Notes: generated by a model not told the origin, from the letters alone. Positions 46,602 to 55,164 are shown, counted from the stretch's first letter. The stretch: DNA of 64,000 bases from Lepisosteus oculatus (GCF_040954835.1 NC_090697.1:8382501-8446500), one strand, 5' to 3'. Made by a program: numbers and translations.

Positions 46602-49600
46602 TGCTTACACTTATATAGCGCTTTTCTGGACACTCCACTCAAAGCCCTTTACAGGTAATGGGGATCCCCTCCACCACCACCAATGTGCAGCCCCACCTGG
46701 ATGATGCGACGACAGCCATAGTGCGCCAGAACGCTCACCACACATCAGCTATCAGTGGGGAGGATAGCAGAGTAATGTAGCCAATTCATAGATGGGGATT
46801 ATTAGGAGGCCATGATTGGTAAGGGCCAATTGGAAATTTGGCCGGTACACCGGGGTTATACCCCTTACATTACATAACATCCAGAATCTTGGCTATCACA
46901 CCTCTGTAGTTTCGGCAAGACATCTAAACACACCAAACCAGTGTCCAATGCCACACTTTGAAACCCAGAGCTCAGGAGTTTTTATTAGGCTTATAATTCT
47001 ACGTGCTTTAGGCACAGGGCAAGACCTCAACTGCACAATTAGAATCCAAAGTGGGAAGAAAACCTCAAGATCTCGTGGCCCTTAAGGACCAGTGCTGAGA
47101 AACACTGCAGCAGCACTATCACTATTACCAGTATTTACAGGTTACTGAGCTATAAGGACACAAAATGTATGTCAGACCAGAAATTGCATTGGCACCCCTT
47201 ATAATGCATATGCAACAGGTCATGAAGACTGGGGGAAGAAAACGTTTATAAACATTTATTCTACTGTTTGAATATGCTGCAGGTTATCCTAAAACTAACC
47301 TACAATGTAATTTGGCTTCAATTAATGAACAAAATGCTTGCATGCATTTAAATAGCTTTTAACTGAGGGAGCAGTGAACTATGATATCTTGATGTAGATT
47401 CTCACCTGAAGACAAATTTGACAAATGTAAGACCTTCCGTTTTGACACCTTCCAAGGATATGAACTTTACACCAACTGCCTAAGGACAATATAGTATTCT
47501 GATTTCCTATACGTTCTGTCAGCTTACTAAAATAACCAGTGAGAACAGGTAGCACTGCAGGCGTTTGCAGTATTAGCAGGTGGAAAGCCTCTATGATGAA
47601 AACAATATTTGATCATCTGTAAAAGTAATCACTTTTCTTTATAAATTTGTAGACTTACAGCCCGACACTCTCTAGGCAACAGTACAAGCCACAATCAATA
47701 TAAACACTACAATTGCAAAAAATGTATAATTTCTTTTTTCCCCCCGATTGCATTTTATTCCAGACTTTTTTTAAATAGAGGCTGCAGAACAAAAGGATCA
47801 CAGCATCCCAGTTTTTCACATCTAAATAATATTAAAATGGAATTCCTGGTATAAAACCCATAAAAGTTGTTTTTTTTATGGCACTATATGGAACACATTG
47901 ACAAGTTAGAGAACTTTTGAGGCAGACTGATCAACATTTCAATCTTTTATTTAACCAGATCAGCTGGTTAAATATTCTCCTTTTTAAAGACAACCTGGAG
48001 AGTAGCCTACTGATTTGTAATTGCTCTGCTTTACTGCAGCAATCTGAACGCTCTCTCCTTCAGCAAAGCACAGCAGCCGTGTCCCACCCAGGACGTGAAC
48101 TCCTGACCTTCCCCGAGTCAGAGGCCTAACCACTGCTCCGCACTGCCAGCCTCTTGCACATGGCCCACACCTTCTGATGGATTTCAGGAGACTGAACAGC
48201 AAGACCACAAAGGTTGCACTACGGCAACAAGCTGTCCTACCCCATCCCCAGTTTTGTATATAGATAAATTAATTCAGATTTGGGTCATGACTTGTTCCAC
48301 AGACCATGCTGCGTATGTCTGATGAGATTTTGTGTGTGTTCTAGGATAATCAGTAACACCACTTTTTAAGTGGGGGTAAAACATTGAAAAAAAATTGAAT
48401 TATTTCTCTCCCCAGCAGTCAAGCTCCTTTCTTCTTGACTCATGTCAGCATTCCAGTATATGTTCTTTTTTTTTTTAAATGTTGCTGCTTGAACAGCAAG
48501 TAACTTTTTCACAGTGTCAAGTGAACAGTACAAAATTCTCCAATGGCCATACGTTTAGAAAACCGGAATCTATTCAAAGCATGATTTAAAAAATACGGAG
48601 TCTAGCTAGATAATGTTACAGAACAACCTTTTTAATTAAAGTGTTCCTTACGGCTTTTACTTTGTAATAGCCTTTGAGCAGGAAACCACAATGATGGCAA
48701 TTCTAGAAACTGCCTGACACCTACAGAAAAAAGGTTTAATTTCTCACTCAAAATCAATTACACTTCAGAGCCAATATTAAATAAGAAAAAGCTTGTAATT
48801 ATCAACATAAAATTAAAATGGAATGACTAGGCAGTGCTGCTAGAGAGCTTTAAACTGCGTAACCTCAGATACAAAATCCAGTTCCATGACAGAATTAAAC
48901 GAAGGTCTGATCTTTGCTTAGAAATTAGGAATGACATTTATAAACAATATCACAATTCAAGCAACAGGCAACCTACAAATCAAGGTTAAACTATAAACAT
49001 TTTGAAACAAACGTTAAAAATGCTCTTTATGGTATTGATTTATAGAATGCATGTTCCTCTAAAATGTTTATTGTTTTCTAAGTCATGCCTCAAAAATAGT
49101 AAGGTTCAATATAGTTCATTTTATAATGCACCTTTCTTGGTATATCTCAATGTGATAGGGGCAGATGAATATAGTAAATGAAAACTGAAAGTCAGAGCAT
49201 TCAAGTGAGAGTTGTAGGCCCAATTTTGAAATTGCTGACTGACTGCAAGATCTAACAATGAAAAGAGATCATGGCCTTGGAGCCACAGAACACAAAGCAT
49301 GGTAAAAACAAAGTAGCCATATAGCATTGAAAACTATTTTACAATCAGTGGTACAGTTTTACAACCTTTTACACATTTCACAAAGAGCAGCTGAATTTGT
49401 TAAAACCCCAGCTTTTAGCTGCACGATAGGGGGGAAAAACAACTTGTGAAATTCGAGGCATCCTGATCAGTTTGGTGTCGTTAGCTATTCTAAATGCACG
49501 CGTAGAGACACAAATAAATACACTTAGATGAGTAAATATATAACTGCTATTAAACACGCATGCAGCCATCAAGAGGACACAAGCTACACGGACTACATAT

Positions 49601-50678
49601 ACAAAGGATCTTAGGGCGAAACTGAACGTCCAAGAACTCCATGATGAATGTAGGTCAGTCAAAATTAAAACTCCAGGGGGTCAGCACGTACGCCTCACCC
49701 TTGTCCCAGTCCCTCTCCCAAAACCTTCCCATGCCCACTGCTGTGTTAATCGAGGCCGATGGACGGCACACACGGGAAAGGTACACTGGATGATGACGGT
49801 TCTCCAGAAGGCAAACACGGACGCCAGGACAAAACCCTCAACCATTTTAGAGATAACCTGCGGGGTTTGCCCTTACAAGAAACGCCTCGCAGTCGCGATC
49901 TTTTGTCACAGTCGTGCTCTTCCTCCAAGCAGCCCGGAATGCGCTGCCCTGCTCAATATAAATGTCTCGAAAACACAACACATCCTGGAGGCCTCGAATC
50001 CAGGTTTCACGCAGTTGGGGGCTTTAATGATCTGTACGCGAGCACACTGACTCGGGGTAAAACACCAGCACGTCCTGCAGATCGGGTTACAGAAGGCAAA
50101 GCGCTACAACGGCTACGCGCTTGAAAAAATCGCTTGATGGAGCTGCAACTCAATTCACGCTGGGACTGGCAAGCGCTACCACCAGGACTGGGAACAGGAC
50201 AAAAAGCTGGGAAAATGCACGGCGCTCGGCTCTGCACTCCTGACTTCTGCAGATCAAAACAGACGTGCAGCGACAACACACACTGCACAAGGCTGCAGCT
50301 GCTCATTGGGGGGAAAAATGGAAAATAACGCCTCGGTGCTTGGGATTTTCTTTTCTGCCCTCTTTACTATACCTACACAAAGGAGCACCTCCCCCTCTTT
50401 GGCTCCGGCAACCCCCTCCTCAGCAATGAGCTTGGTTAATAATAACGATCTGGTTTCTGAGGGTTTATTTTGGATGCGATTGCACGCACGAATAGTTTAA
50501 GAAACGTTTGTCTAACCTGACAGAAATCCTGGCAGTACTGAGCGGCGGACTGCACGGCAGACTCCCGGCTGTCCTTAAGCTCGGTGGCCAGCTTCTGCAG
50601 CCGCTCTCTGAGAGCCACAATCGCAGCGCTGGTACCGATCTGTGGACTGTGATCCCGCTCGGCCTCCTCGTCCGCCAT
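16766..50678 (-). CDS. ZNF292: ZNF292, giant C2H2 zinc-finger transcription factor (8 coding exons, 3,100 aa)
   Basis: Nuclear DNA-binding protein; the mammalian protein was described as a growth-hormone-gene regulator and is a neurodevelopmental disease gene. Coding exons, in order: 50678-50517, 31801-31647, 30684-30606, 30279-30144, 28878-28676, 27033-26897, 25515-25374, 25054-16766. All have GT donors and AG acceptors, phases agree at every junction, and the sum is 9,303 bases (3,100 codons plus stop). The protein starts MADEEAE, then has an alpha-helical N-terminal domain (about residues 55-470) shared with RLF. About 16 C2H2 fingers follow: seven at 540-830, one near 1241, one near 1723, two at 2189-2260, four at 2523-2690 and one near 2781. 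A PMGFEVSFLKFLEES motif lies near 3006. Basic, probably nuclear-localising stretches lie near 2480-2510 and 2700-2760. Human ZNF292 is about 2,720 aa with the same exon count; the extra length here is low-complexity sequence between fingers. Confidence 0.95.
25374..25515 (-). CDS. ZNF292: ZNF292 coding exon 7
   Basis: 142 bases between acceptor tcatcacag and donor gtgagt. It encodes ELTLFWSKLLQRLE and LSKTVYHIFFLIKVIQSE, matching human ELTLFWSKLQQR and KTVYHIFFLIKVI. Phase 0 at the end. Confidence 0.93.
26407..26612. repeat. Foldback element, copy b (ZNF292 intron 6)
   Basis: Arms AAGGTTTATTCCATGTTGAA and its complement at 26574-26594 flank a core with GGCTGTGGAGCCTTCTTC and a partly deleted inverted copy. 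The 5' extension GGGTGGGTAGCTGCGTCAGC recurs in the copy at 39.7 kb. Confidence 0.78.
26897..27033 (-). CDS. ZNF292: ZNF292 coding exon 6
   Basis: 137 bases from acceptor ccctcaaaacag to donor gtgagt. It encodes ISEVDCKDALEMICNLESEG, identical in character to the human segment, and ends GDMYCA plus TG of a split Trp codon completed by exon 7. Confidence 0.93.
27776..28103. repeat. hAT-like MITE (ZNF292 intron 5)
   Basis: Roughly 50-base terminal inverted repeats: GTGGCTCCCAGTCCTG at the left and, read in complement, GTAGTCACCAGTCCTGG at the right. Near-matching 8-mers TCTATTGC and TCTACTGC flank it and resemble a hAT target duplication. No coding capacity. Confidence 0.6.
28676..28878 (-). 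CDS. ZNF292: ZNF292 coding exon 5
   Basis: 203 bases between acceptor ttctctcctcag and donor gtgagt. It encodes LLDMRVKHLIKENH and SSFKQTYLVCLCS, conserved with human ZNF292 and RLF. Phase 0 at its 3' end. Confidence 0.92.
29412..29500 (+). repeat. Half of a foldback element, degenerate
   Basis: Similar to one arm of the foldback family (AATTCCACGCTGGAAAG, then TTGAGCTTTCTTCAGGTGAG), lying in ZNF292 intron 4. The partner arm is missing. The rest of the intron to 30.1 kb shows nothing recognisable. Confidence 0.4.
30144..30279 (-). CDS. ZNF292: ZNF292 coding exon 4
   Basis: 136 bases after acceptor tctctctgcag. It encodes KAHSLLLDSGNCELH and a GVWANDTLQSILSKE segment homologous to human SCELHFLATLAQETGVW. 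The donor is gttggt, weaker than consensus, but it is the only site that keeps frame with exon 5 (phase 1, giving EKVREF). Confidence 0.88.
30606..30684 (-). CDS. ZNF292: ZNF292 coding exon 3
   Basis: 79 bases, too short for an ORF scan. Acceptor tttgaag, donor gtgag. It completes a split Leu codon from exon 2 and reads SCVELLLSLPEEIPN then ALWQEFQFSVQ, matching the human SCVELLLCLP segment. Ends in phase 0. Confidence 0.88.
31647..31801 (-). CDS. ZNF292: ZNF292 coding exon 2
   Basis: 155 bases between acceptor tctccacag and donor gtaagt, ending in phase 2. It encodes a segment containing SEDPLPLVEVY and YLTSECENVSLVLERL, which closely follows the human N-terminal domain. It is separated from exon 1 by an 18.7-kb intron. 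Confidence 0.92.
32112..32390 (+). repeat. tRNA-derived SINE, GGCATCCTGTCCAGG family
   Basis: CACAGCGGTTAGCATCC head, CCTCCCAGAGTCCAAAGAC and GGCATCCTGTCCAGGATGTA segments, then a GGATAAGCC end, the arrangement of a widespread fish SINE. A second, reversed copy lies at 51.8-52.0 kb. The 66-codon frame inside is not a gene. Confidence 0.7.
33036..33960 (+). pseudogene. L2-like LINE reverse-transcriptase remnant
   Basis: A frame at 33105-33698, with frameshifts into 33413-33814, shows WCLDNNLALNVTNTKELNVD, FRRPRGSQAPISINGTAVE, ITGCDLPSI and NSFFPTAVRILN, the C-terminal RT and thumb region of L2-type non-LTR retrotransposons. The upstream catalytic box reads only as EDTTITGL. 5' truncated and inactive. 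Confidence 0.82.
34500..34905 (+). pseudogene. Tc1-like transposase remnant, frameshifted
   Basis: Reading across frames shows INANRYLMILSDQLYPMLQH, a DNALTHTARAVNQ segment, SPDLNLARH and LEIPDAC, which correspond in order to parts of Tc1-like transposases. Several stops and shifts make it inactive. Confidence 0.6.
36085..36240. repeat. Foldback element, degenerate copy
   Basis: GCTGAAACATTGAAAACTG...GTTTTGGCTATAGAGACG and the complementary right arm TTCATTGTGGAATTAATCTT with TTTACTTGTTAC resemble the foldback family, but many positions differ. Confidence 0.45.
38058..38312 (+). repeat. tRNA-derived SINE, family A
   Basis: GCCGGTTCAAATCCCACGG (B box), AATCCTACTCCATTGGGCC and the AATAAAGTGATCTTATA tail match the family. 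The A box is partly lost. It sits in ZNF292 intron 1. Confidence 0.85.
39728..39920. repeat. Foldback element, best-preserved copy
   Basis: About 50-base inverted arms around GGTTTATTCCATGCTGAAAA flank a single core, CACCTGAAGAAGGCTCCACG GCCGAAACGTG. Beyond the arms, GGTGGGCGGCTGCGTCATCA is shared with the copy at 26.4 kb. No coding capacity; a non-autonomous mobile or derived element. Confidence 0.8.
40400..40680 (-). other. CpG-rich patch with splice donor inside ZNF292 intron 1
   Basis: Local CpG density is high between about 40375 and 40530. On the - strand a good donor, CTGACCGCAG|gtaaag, sits at 40421/40420, preceded by an open frame from an ATG near 40590. Joined to ZNF292 exon 2 that frame hits a stop within a few codons, so it cannot be an alternative coding start. 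A non-coding alternative first exon or a non-coding RNA promoter is possible. Confidence 0.3.
42826..42885 (-). repeat. 5S-SINE 3'-tail fragment
   Basis: CACTTATATAGCACTTTTCT and ACTCCACTCAAAGAGCTTTA match the 3' end of the 5S-derived SINE in reverse orientation; the rest is missing. Confidence 0.6.
43290..43720 (-). repeat. CR1-like LINE 3' fragment
   Basis: In reverse complement it reads GGGCCGGAGGTCCTCTCATT near its end and carries the CR1 3'-UTR-like body (AATGCACTACCCAGCTGC, CTTTCAAGAAATGGTTGG). A sister fragment in + orientation lies at 51.35-51.67 kb. Confidence 0.65.
43937..44405 (+). repeat. 5S-rRNA-derived SINE
   Basis: GAAGCTCAGCAGATACGTGC and AGTACCTGGATGGGAGACTC mark the 5S head; CAGTAGGGGGCGCTAAACC and the tail GTAAAGCGCTTCAAGTGGAG follow the copy at 5.5 kb. 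It ends in ATC repeats. Confidence 0.85.
44956..45116. repeat. Octanucleotide satellite (ACAGACAC)n, about 20 units
   Basis: A nearly perfect tandem array of the 8-base unit ACAGACAC spanning 161 bases. Because 8 is not a multiple of 3, every frame is open and gives repetitive fake proteins. Confidence 0.95.
45194..45464 (-). repeat. tRNA-derived SINE, family A
   Basis: Reverse-orientation full-length copy: the B box reads as GGATTTGAACCGGCAACC on the + strand and the head ends CCACCGCTCCGCCCC. It lies just beyond the octamer satellite. Confidence 0.88.
46553..46866 (-). repeat. 5S-SINE, 5'-truncated, with (AAT)n tail
   Basis: Starts with about 16 AAT units and TTGCTTACACTTATATAGCG, then the conserved body with CCCACCTGGATGATGCGACG. 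The 5S head is missing. Confidence 0.85.
48060..48165 (-). repeat. tRNA-like SINE fragment
   Basis: In reverse complement: GCGGAGCAGTGGTTAGGCCT (A-box-like) and AGGAGTTCACGTCCTGGG (B-box-like) with tRNA-like spacing. Short, with no recognisable body. Confidence 0.5.
50517..50678 (-). CDS. ZNF292: ZNF292 coding exon 1
   Basis: Encodes residues 1-54, starting MADEEAERDH and ending in TATTGCCAG/GATTTCTGTCAG before the donor gttaga; phase 0. An upstream in-frame ATG exists 13 codons earlier, but MADEEAE matches the family N-terminus and sits in an AAGATGGCGGAC context. The predicted helix rich in Leu, Arg and Glu (residues 20-50) resembles the start of the human protein. Confidence 0.9.
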
Positions 50679-50800
50679 CTTCACACCCAACTCCGCCGCG
50701 TACGCACACAACCTCACGTGATCCGCAACTCCGACGCACAGCTACGCCAACCCCGGCGCACGGTCATGTGACCACAGCTTCAGCAAATCACGTGAGTGAA
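50660..50800 (-). promoter_or_regulatory. ZNF292 promoter: E-box cluster and YY1-like start site
   Basis: TATA-less, CpG-rich sequence directly upstream of the ZNF292 start codon. Three E-box octamers stand in 82 bases: TCACGTGA at 50714-50721, TCATGTGA at 50764-50771 and TCACGTGA at 50788-50795. The start codon itself lies in AAGATGGCGGAC (- strand), a match to the YY1 motif often found at translation starts of CpG-island genes. CpG density is raised from roughly 49.7 to 50.8 kb. Which factors bind is inference. Confidence 0.6.
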
Positions 50801-51344
50801 TCAAAGTCAGCTGTGATTGTTTTTTTTTTCTGGGACACGGTCATGGTCCTTTGTTATCTAGAGACGTGCTTTGGGAGAAAGCATAGCATACTCGCCGTTC
50901 TTAAACGTACACAAAGTATGTGTCATTCATTTCAGAACATGTGGCCCCAGAAGACATACTTTTCCCTGCGATGCTGACTGCTATTAAAACATATGGTGTA
51001 ATTAAGCAGCAACACCTTTCTTGCAAACAGGGAGCTATTTCGTTGACTGACTGTACAACAAATATATTCGAGCTATAAAAGCATATTTTTAATGACGGCA
51101 AATGGTGTCCGGCTCCTTCAAAACGTAAAATCAGGATTAATTTCTGGTTTGAAAGTTAAAACGTTAGCTACTTTCAGTTATTATAGGATTGGTATTGTTA
51201 ACGGTAATTTAACAGTAGCATTGGTACAATATAATTACCTGTTAGTTTTTTTTTGTGTTGAACACAATATGCTATAATTTTGTGTGGATATAATGATTTC
51301 AAATTGTATGCAATGCTTTGGCAAAAACCCAATAAAATCTTTTA

Positions 51345-51670
51345 TCAGTCCAGAGAAGAGCAATGAGATGCATTTTGACACTCAAAGAAGTGTCCTACAC
51401 TGACAGGCGAAAAGGCTGAAACAAGTTAACCTTTTCAGTTTTGAATTTAGAAGACAGGATGGGAGTCAATATAAATATTCAACATCTTCAAAGGCACTGT
51501 CAAAGTCAATGCACTGGACATCTTCTTAAAGCTTTCTTCAAGAAACAACTGGATGAAATCCTTGCATCAATTAACTACTAACTACCACGTGGGCTAGGTG
51601 GTCTCCTAGATGGCCAAGTGGTCTCCTCTTAATTGTGACGTTTCTTATGTTCTCATGTAATCTTTCCCTA
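51345..51670 (+). repeat. CR1-like LINE 3' fragment
   Basis: AACTGGATGAAATCCTTGCA, CAATTAACTACTAACTACCA and a 3' end with GGTCTCCTCTTAATTGTGAC then TTCTTATGTTCTCATGTA match the CR1 3'-UTR common in fish genomes. No coding part remains. Confidence 0.7.
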
Positions 51671-51756
51671 GGATGTCAAATGTCTCGGTCTAGAGAATGT
51701 CTAGGATACCCCATCCATTTTTCTATCTGCTTTTTCCAATTCAGAGCTGTGGGAGT

Positions 51757-52050
51757 AGGAGACTATCCAGGCAAGCAACAGGCACAAGGCAAGGTACACC
51801 CTGGATGGGACGCCACTCCATCACAGGGCAGATACACACTCACAGAAGGGTCAATTTTGACAATTAACCTTAGAGTCTAACCTAAGAGATGTCTTTGGAC
51901 TGTGGGAAGAAACGGGAGCACCCGGAGGAAACCCATTTGAACATGGGGAGAACATACAAAACTTCACACAGATAGGATCCCAGGTCTAGATTTTACCTCA
52001 GGGCCCCAGCACTGCAAGGCAGCAATGTTAACCTCTTCACCACCATGCCT
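51757..52050 (-). repeat. tRNA-derived SINE, GGCATCCTGTCCAGG family
   Basis: Reverse copy of the element at 32.1 kb: on the - strand GTGGTGAAGAGGTTAACATT, TTCCCACAGTCCAAAGACAT, GTGGCGTCCCATCCAGGGTG. It stops just short of the LTR-like element at 52073. Confidence 0.7.
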
Positions 52051-52072
52051 ATGATATGAAATTTAAATATAT

Positions 52073-52315
52073 TGTAACGCTCCCGGGGTTCGCCGCTGGA
52101 AAGAAACAGGCGGAGGCCCTGACGCGGGTTGGCAAGGCATTTATTAAAGGGACAGGGGAGATACAGCACTGCACCACTCCTACGCAGACACAAGAGGAAA
52201 GAGGGCATTTCCAGCCCTCGTCCCACTGTATACGGGCAGTCAGTGCCGCCCCTCAGCCGCCGTTCCCAGCCTGCCTTGCGTGCGCATGGCTACAGCGCCC
52301 CACATGGGCGCTACA
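52073..52315. mobile_element. Solo-LTR-like element, 243 bp
   Basis: GC-rich block starting TGTAACGCTCCC and ending GGGCGCTACA, so the ends form an imperfect inverted repeat with TG...CA termini. ATAT stands directly on both sides, a probable 4-base target duplication. No internal retroelement genes are present. Confidence 0.6.
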
Positions 52316-52525
52316 ATATTATTACCTCCAACGTTATGCTTTAAAGTATGCTTTACATATGTCAAGTTTGAAACAACGGTTCACAGTTTCAGAAAAGCAG
52401 ACTATGAAAGAATGAGACAGATTAAGAAAAGTAGAATGGGACAGGATAGATACTGAATCAATAGGAAAGGGATGGCAACCGCTTCAAGATTTGCATAGAA
52501 TCAATTTATTCTACAAGTATGTTGA

Positions 52526-52625
52526 ATCAGGAAGGCAGTGGCACAGATGGTTAATTTAATCATTGTGATGCCACATGGGACAGTTCACAACAGGGGCACA
52601 GGTTTGAGATGGGGCCCTACTCACA
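52526..52625 (+). repeat. tRNA-like SINE fragment
   Basis: GGCAGTGGCACAGATGGTTA and GGGGCACAGGTTTGAGATGG have A-box and B-box character; degenerate otherwise. Confidence 0.35.
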
Positions 52626-52920
52626 GACACAGCCACGCACAAGTCTTTAAATTAACGGCTTGTTTTGTTTTCAGGTACCATGTACAGTATAATATGACTG
52701 TGTCAGTGAGCACAATCTATGATTCCTTGAGGAAAGTAGTGGCCCCTCAAGAATATGTCCTTTCTTGGCATCACATAATTTATAATAAAGTATAAGGAAA
52801 AACAAAGCACTTTAAGTAGATCCAGCTCAGGAAAATGAGTACAGTGAATGGCAAACAAAAATGTTAAGGTATATTAGAAATGCCAAAACATATTGCAATT
52901 GAGACTAAAGGATTAACGAT

Positions 52921-53035
52921 ACATAATATTAAAATAAAGGGTTTTTTGCTTTACAACATTAAAAAAAGAGTAACAGATGAAGTAAAGTATTTCAGAGATA
53001 AAAGTAAGACAATTTGTTAGTTTTTTATCACCTTT
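52921..53035 (+). repeat. Direct repeat, copy 1 (partner at 54422-54536)
   Basis: About 115 bases, roughly 90% identical by eye to 54422-54536, including ACATAATATTAAAATAAAG and TATTTCAGAGATAAAAGTAA. The two copies lie 1.5 kb apart in the same orientation. Confidence 0.85.
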
Positions 53036-53146
53036 TTATGGATAACATTTAAGTTCATGGACAGTTAACAGAGGACATATTAAGATTATATAATGAGTTG
53101 GGTGCTCATTATAATCCCTGTTCTTCTTCATTTATAATAATTAGTA

Positions 53147-53714
53147 ATAATAATAATAATAATAATAATAATTGCTTACACTTATATAGCACTTTTCTGG
53201 ACACTCCACTCAAAGCACTTTACAGGTAATGGGGATCCCCTCCACCACCACCAATGTGCAGCCCCACCTGGATGATGCGACGGCAGCCATAGTGCGCCAG
53301 AACGCTCACCACACACCAGCTATCAGTGGGGAGGAGAGCAGAATAATGAAGCCAATTCATAGATGGAGATTATTAGGAGGCCATGATTGGTGGTGGTGGG
53401 AACTTTGGCCAGGACACCGGGGTACACCCCTACTCTTTTCGAGAGACGCCCTGGGATTTTTCATGACCACAGAAAGTCAGGACCTCGATTTTATGTCTCA
53501 TCCGAAGGACGGTGCCTGTTTACAGTATAGTGACGGGGGCATTAGGACTCACATGGACCGCAGTGTGAGCACCCCCTGCTGCTCCCACTAACACCTCTTC
53601 CAGAGCAACCTTATTTTTTACCAGGAGGTCTCCCATCCAGGTACTGACCAGGCTCACACCTCTTAGCTTCAGTGGGCTGCCAGTTGTGAGTTACAGAGTG
53701 ATATGGCTGCTGGC
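53147..53714 (-). repeat. 5S-rRNA-derived SINE, full length
   Basis: The most complete copy: (AAT)n tail and TTGCTTACACTTATATAGCA at the left, and at the right the 5S head in reverse (TCTCCCATCCAGGTACTGAC, TTAGCTTCAGTGGGCTGC), ending at GTGATATGGCTGCTGGC. The 120-codon frame within is spurious. Confidence 0.9.
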
Positions 53715-54421
53715 CAATGATCTCAGTCAGCCATGGACAATCCTTGACCCACAGAGCTGATGTGTCTGCAGATTTCTTCTTCAAAGCACCAGTACCTGTG
53801 GTGTGGGGAGAAATTATTATTAAATTATTAAATTGATCGATTTAAAGCAGTAAAGAACTGACCCTGATGAACTTACAAATATCCTTTGTGTACCCCAGCC
53901 GTCCAGGACAGAAAGCACAGACCAGATTTAGTCTACCATTTTTATCTGTGGAATGCATCAACACTAACTGCAAAGTCCGGTTTGTAATAACAGTGGTTAG
54001 GTTTTAAAATAAATTAGTTTGGAACAATTTGATGTTCTCATTGGTAGCACAGTGGGTAAGGCTAGTGGACTGATAGCTGACCGAATGCACCTTTAAGAGA
54101 GGTACTTTGCTCCTGTTCACCCAGCTGTATGATTAGGGACCAGCACTTGCTGGGTGGGGGGTAATCCCCAAAATTGACCAGCATCCCATCCAGGTGGCAG
54201 AAGTCACATGCTCTCTAGTCTGCGTAGCACTACAGGAAACCAGGATGAGCTGTGGCTCTGTTTGGTGGAACTAACTAACCTGGTTGCGTGGCGGTATAGG
54301 AGTATAGGATCTACACACAACCTGTTCCCCCTTTTTATTATGGGAAATATGGAACTGGGGTTGACACCCGACCAACCCCACTTTGACTTACGTCCCTTAT
54401 GTGCTGGTCTTCCCATTTCCC

Positions 54422-54536
54422 ACATAATATTAAAATAAAGTTTTTTTTGCTTTACAACAGCAAAAAAAGAGTAACAGATGAAATAAAGTATTTCAGAGAT
54501 AAAAGTAAGACAATTTTGGGGTTTTTATCACTTTAT
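54422..54536 (+). repeat. Direct repeat, copy 2 (partner at 52921-53035)
   Basis: Second copy of the 115-base block. A lysine-rich frame (KKRVTDEIKYFRDKSKTI) runs through both and might be a scrap of a LINE ORF, but this is weak. Confidence 0.8.
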
Positions 54537-54840
54537 CATTTCCCCTTAAGGCTGGAATCTGTTTGGCTGATCCTATTTGGCCAGGGATGTTTCTCAAACA
54601 AGGAAAGTTAGCACCCACTGACACAGCAACAGTTGGGCTATATTTTGTTCAACTGCAAGACTAAACGTTTTCCACTACAGTCGGATTCTCACCTTGAGAC
54701 TTTAACAGTATATCCTACACTTTTAATTTACCACACCTGTTGAGCGTTGAAATTTTGTATACAGGAATCAGATTGCAGTCTGCTGGAGTCCATTCCTCTC
54801 ACAACCTCATGCCAAAGTGGAAACTTATTACCTCCCTCTG

Positions 54841-55159
54841 TGTTACGGTCTTCCACCACATCTGGCCCCATTAATTGCACTCGTTACCTCATTTTCCAAT
54901 CATGTCCCTTTTTCTTCCCTATTTAAACTCCTTGTTCCCACACTTTCTTGCTCGGTATTTTGAGTCACAAGCTAGCCAGTTTGCTGCTTGCTTGCTTTAC
55001 TCTCAACCAGCCCTTTCCTGGAAATTTTACTTGGATTTTGACCTCTCCTTTCGACTCTAGGATTTTGCTCTTTTGGACTACGCCTCTCGGACTTGTTTGC
55101 CTTCTCAGACACTCGCTTCACAAAGGGTCCAACCTGTTTGTGGACGCCTTGGCGTAACA
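54841..55159. mobile_element. Solo LTR, 319 bp, with perfect 5-bp target duplication
   Basis: Begins TGTTACGGTC and ends GGCGTAACA, giving 7-base perfect inverted ends TGTTACG/CGTAACA. The 5-mer CTCTG occurs at 54836-54840 and again at 55160-55164. CCCTATTTAAACTCC near 54920 could be the LTR TATA region. No internal domain remains, so this is what LTR-LTR recombination leaves. Gypsy-type by its 5-base duplication; the family is unknown. Confidence 0.85.
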
Positions 55160-55164
55160 CTCTG

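Larger units (their letters stand above)
31802..50516 (-). other. ZNF292 intron 1 (18.7 kb), repeat-filled
   Basis: No second gene is seen inside. It holds a SINE at 32.1 kb, a LINE remnant at 33.0-34.0 kb, a Tc1 remnant at 34.5-34.9 kb, foldback elements near 36.1 and 39.7 kb, tRNA-SINEs at 38.1 and 45.2 kb, a CpG-rich patch at 40.4 kb, a CR1 fragment at 43.3 kb, 5S-SINEs at 43.9 and 46.6 kb, an octamer satellite at 45.0 kb and a tRNA-like fragment at 48.1 kb. The pieces 34.9-36.1, 36.3-38.0, 40.7-42.8 and 48.2-49.6 kb show nothing I can name. Confidence 0.7.
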
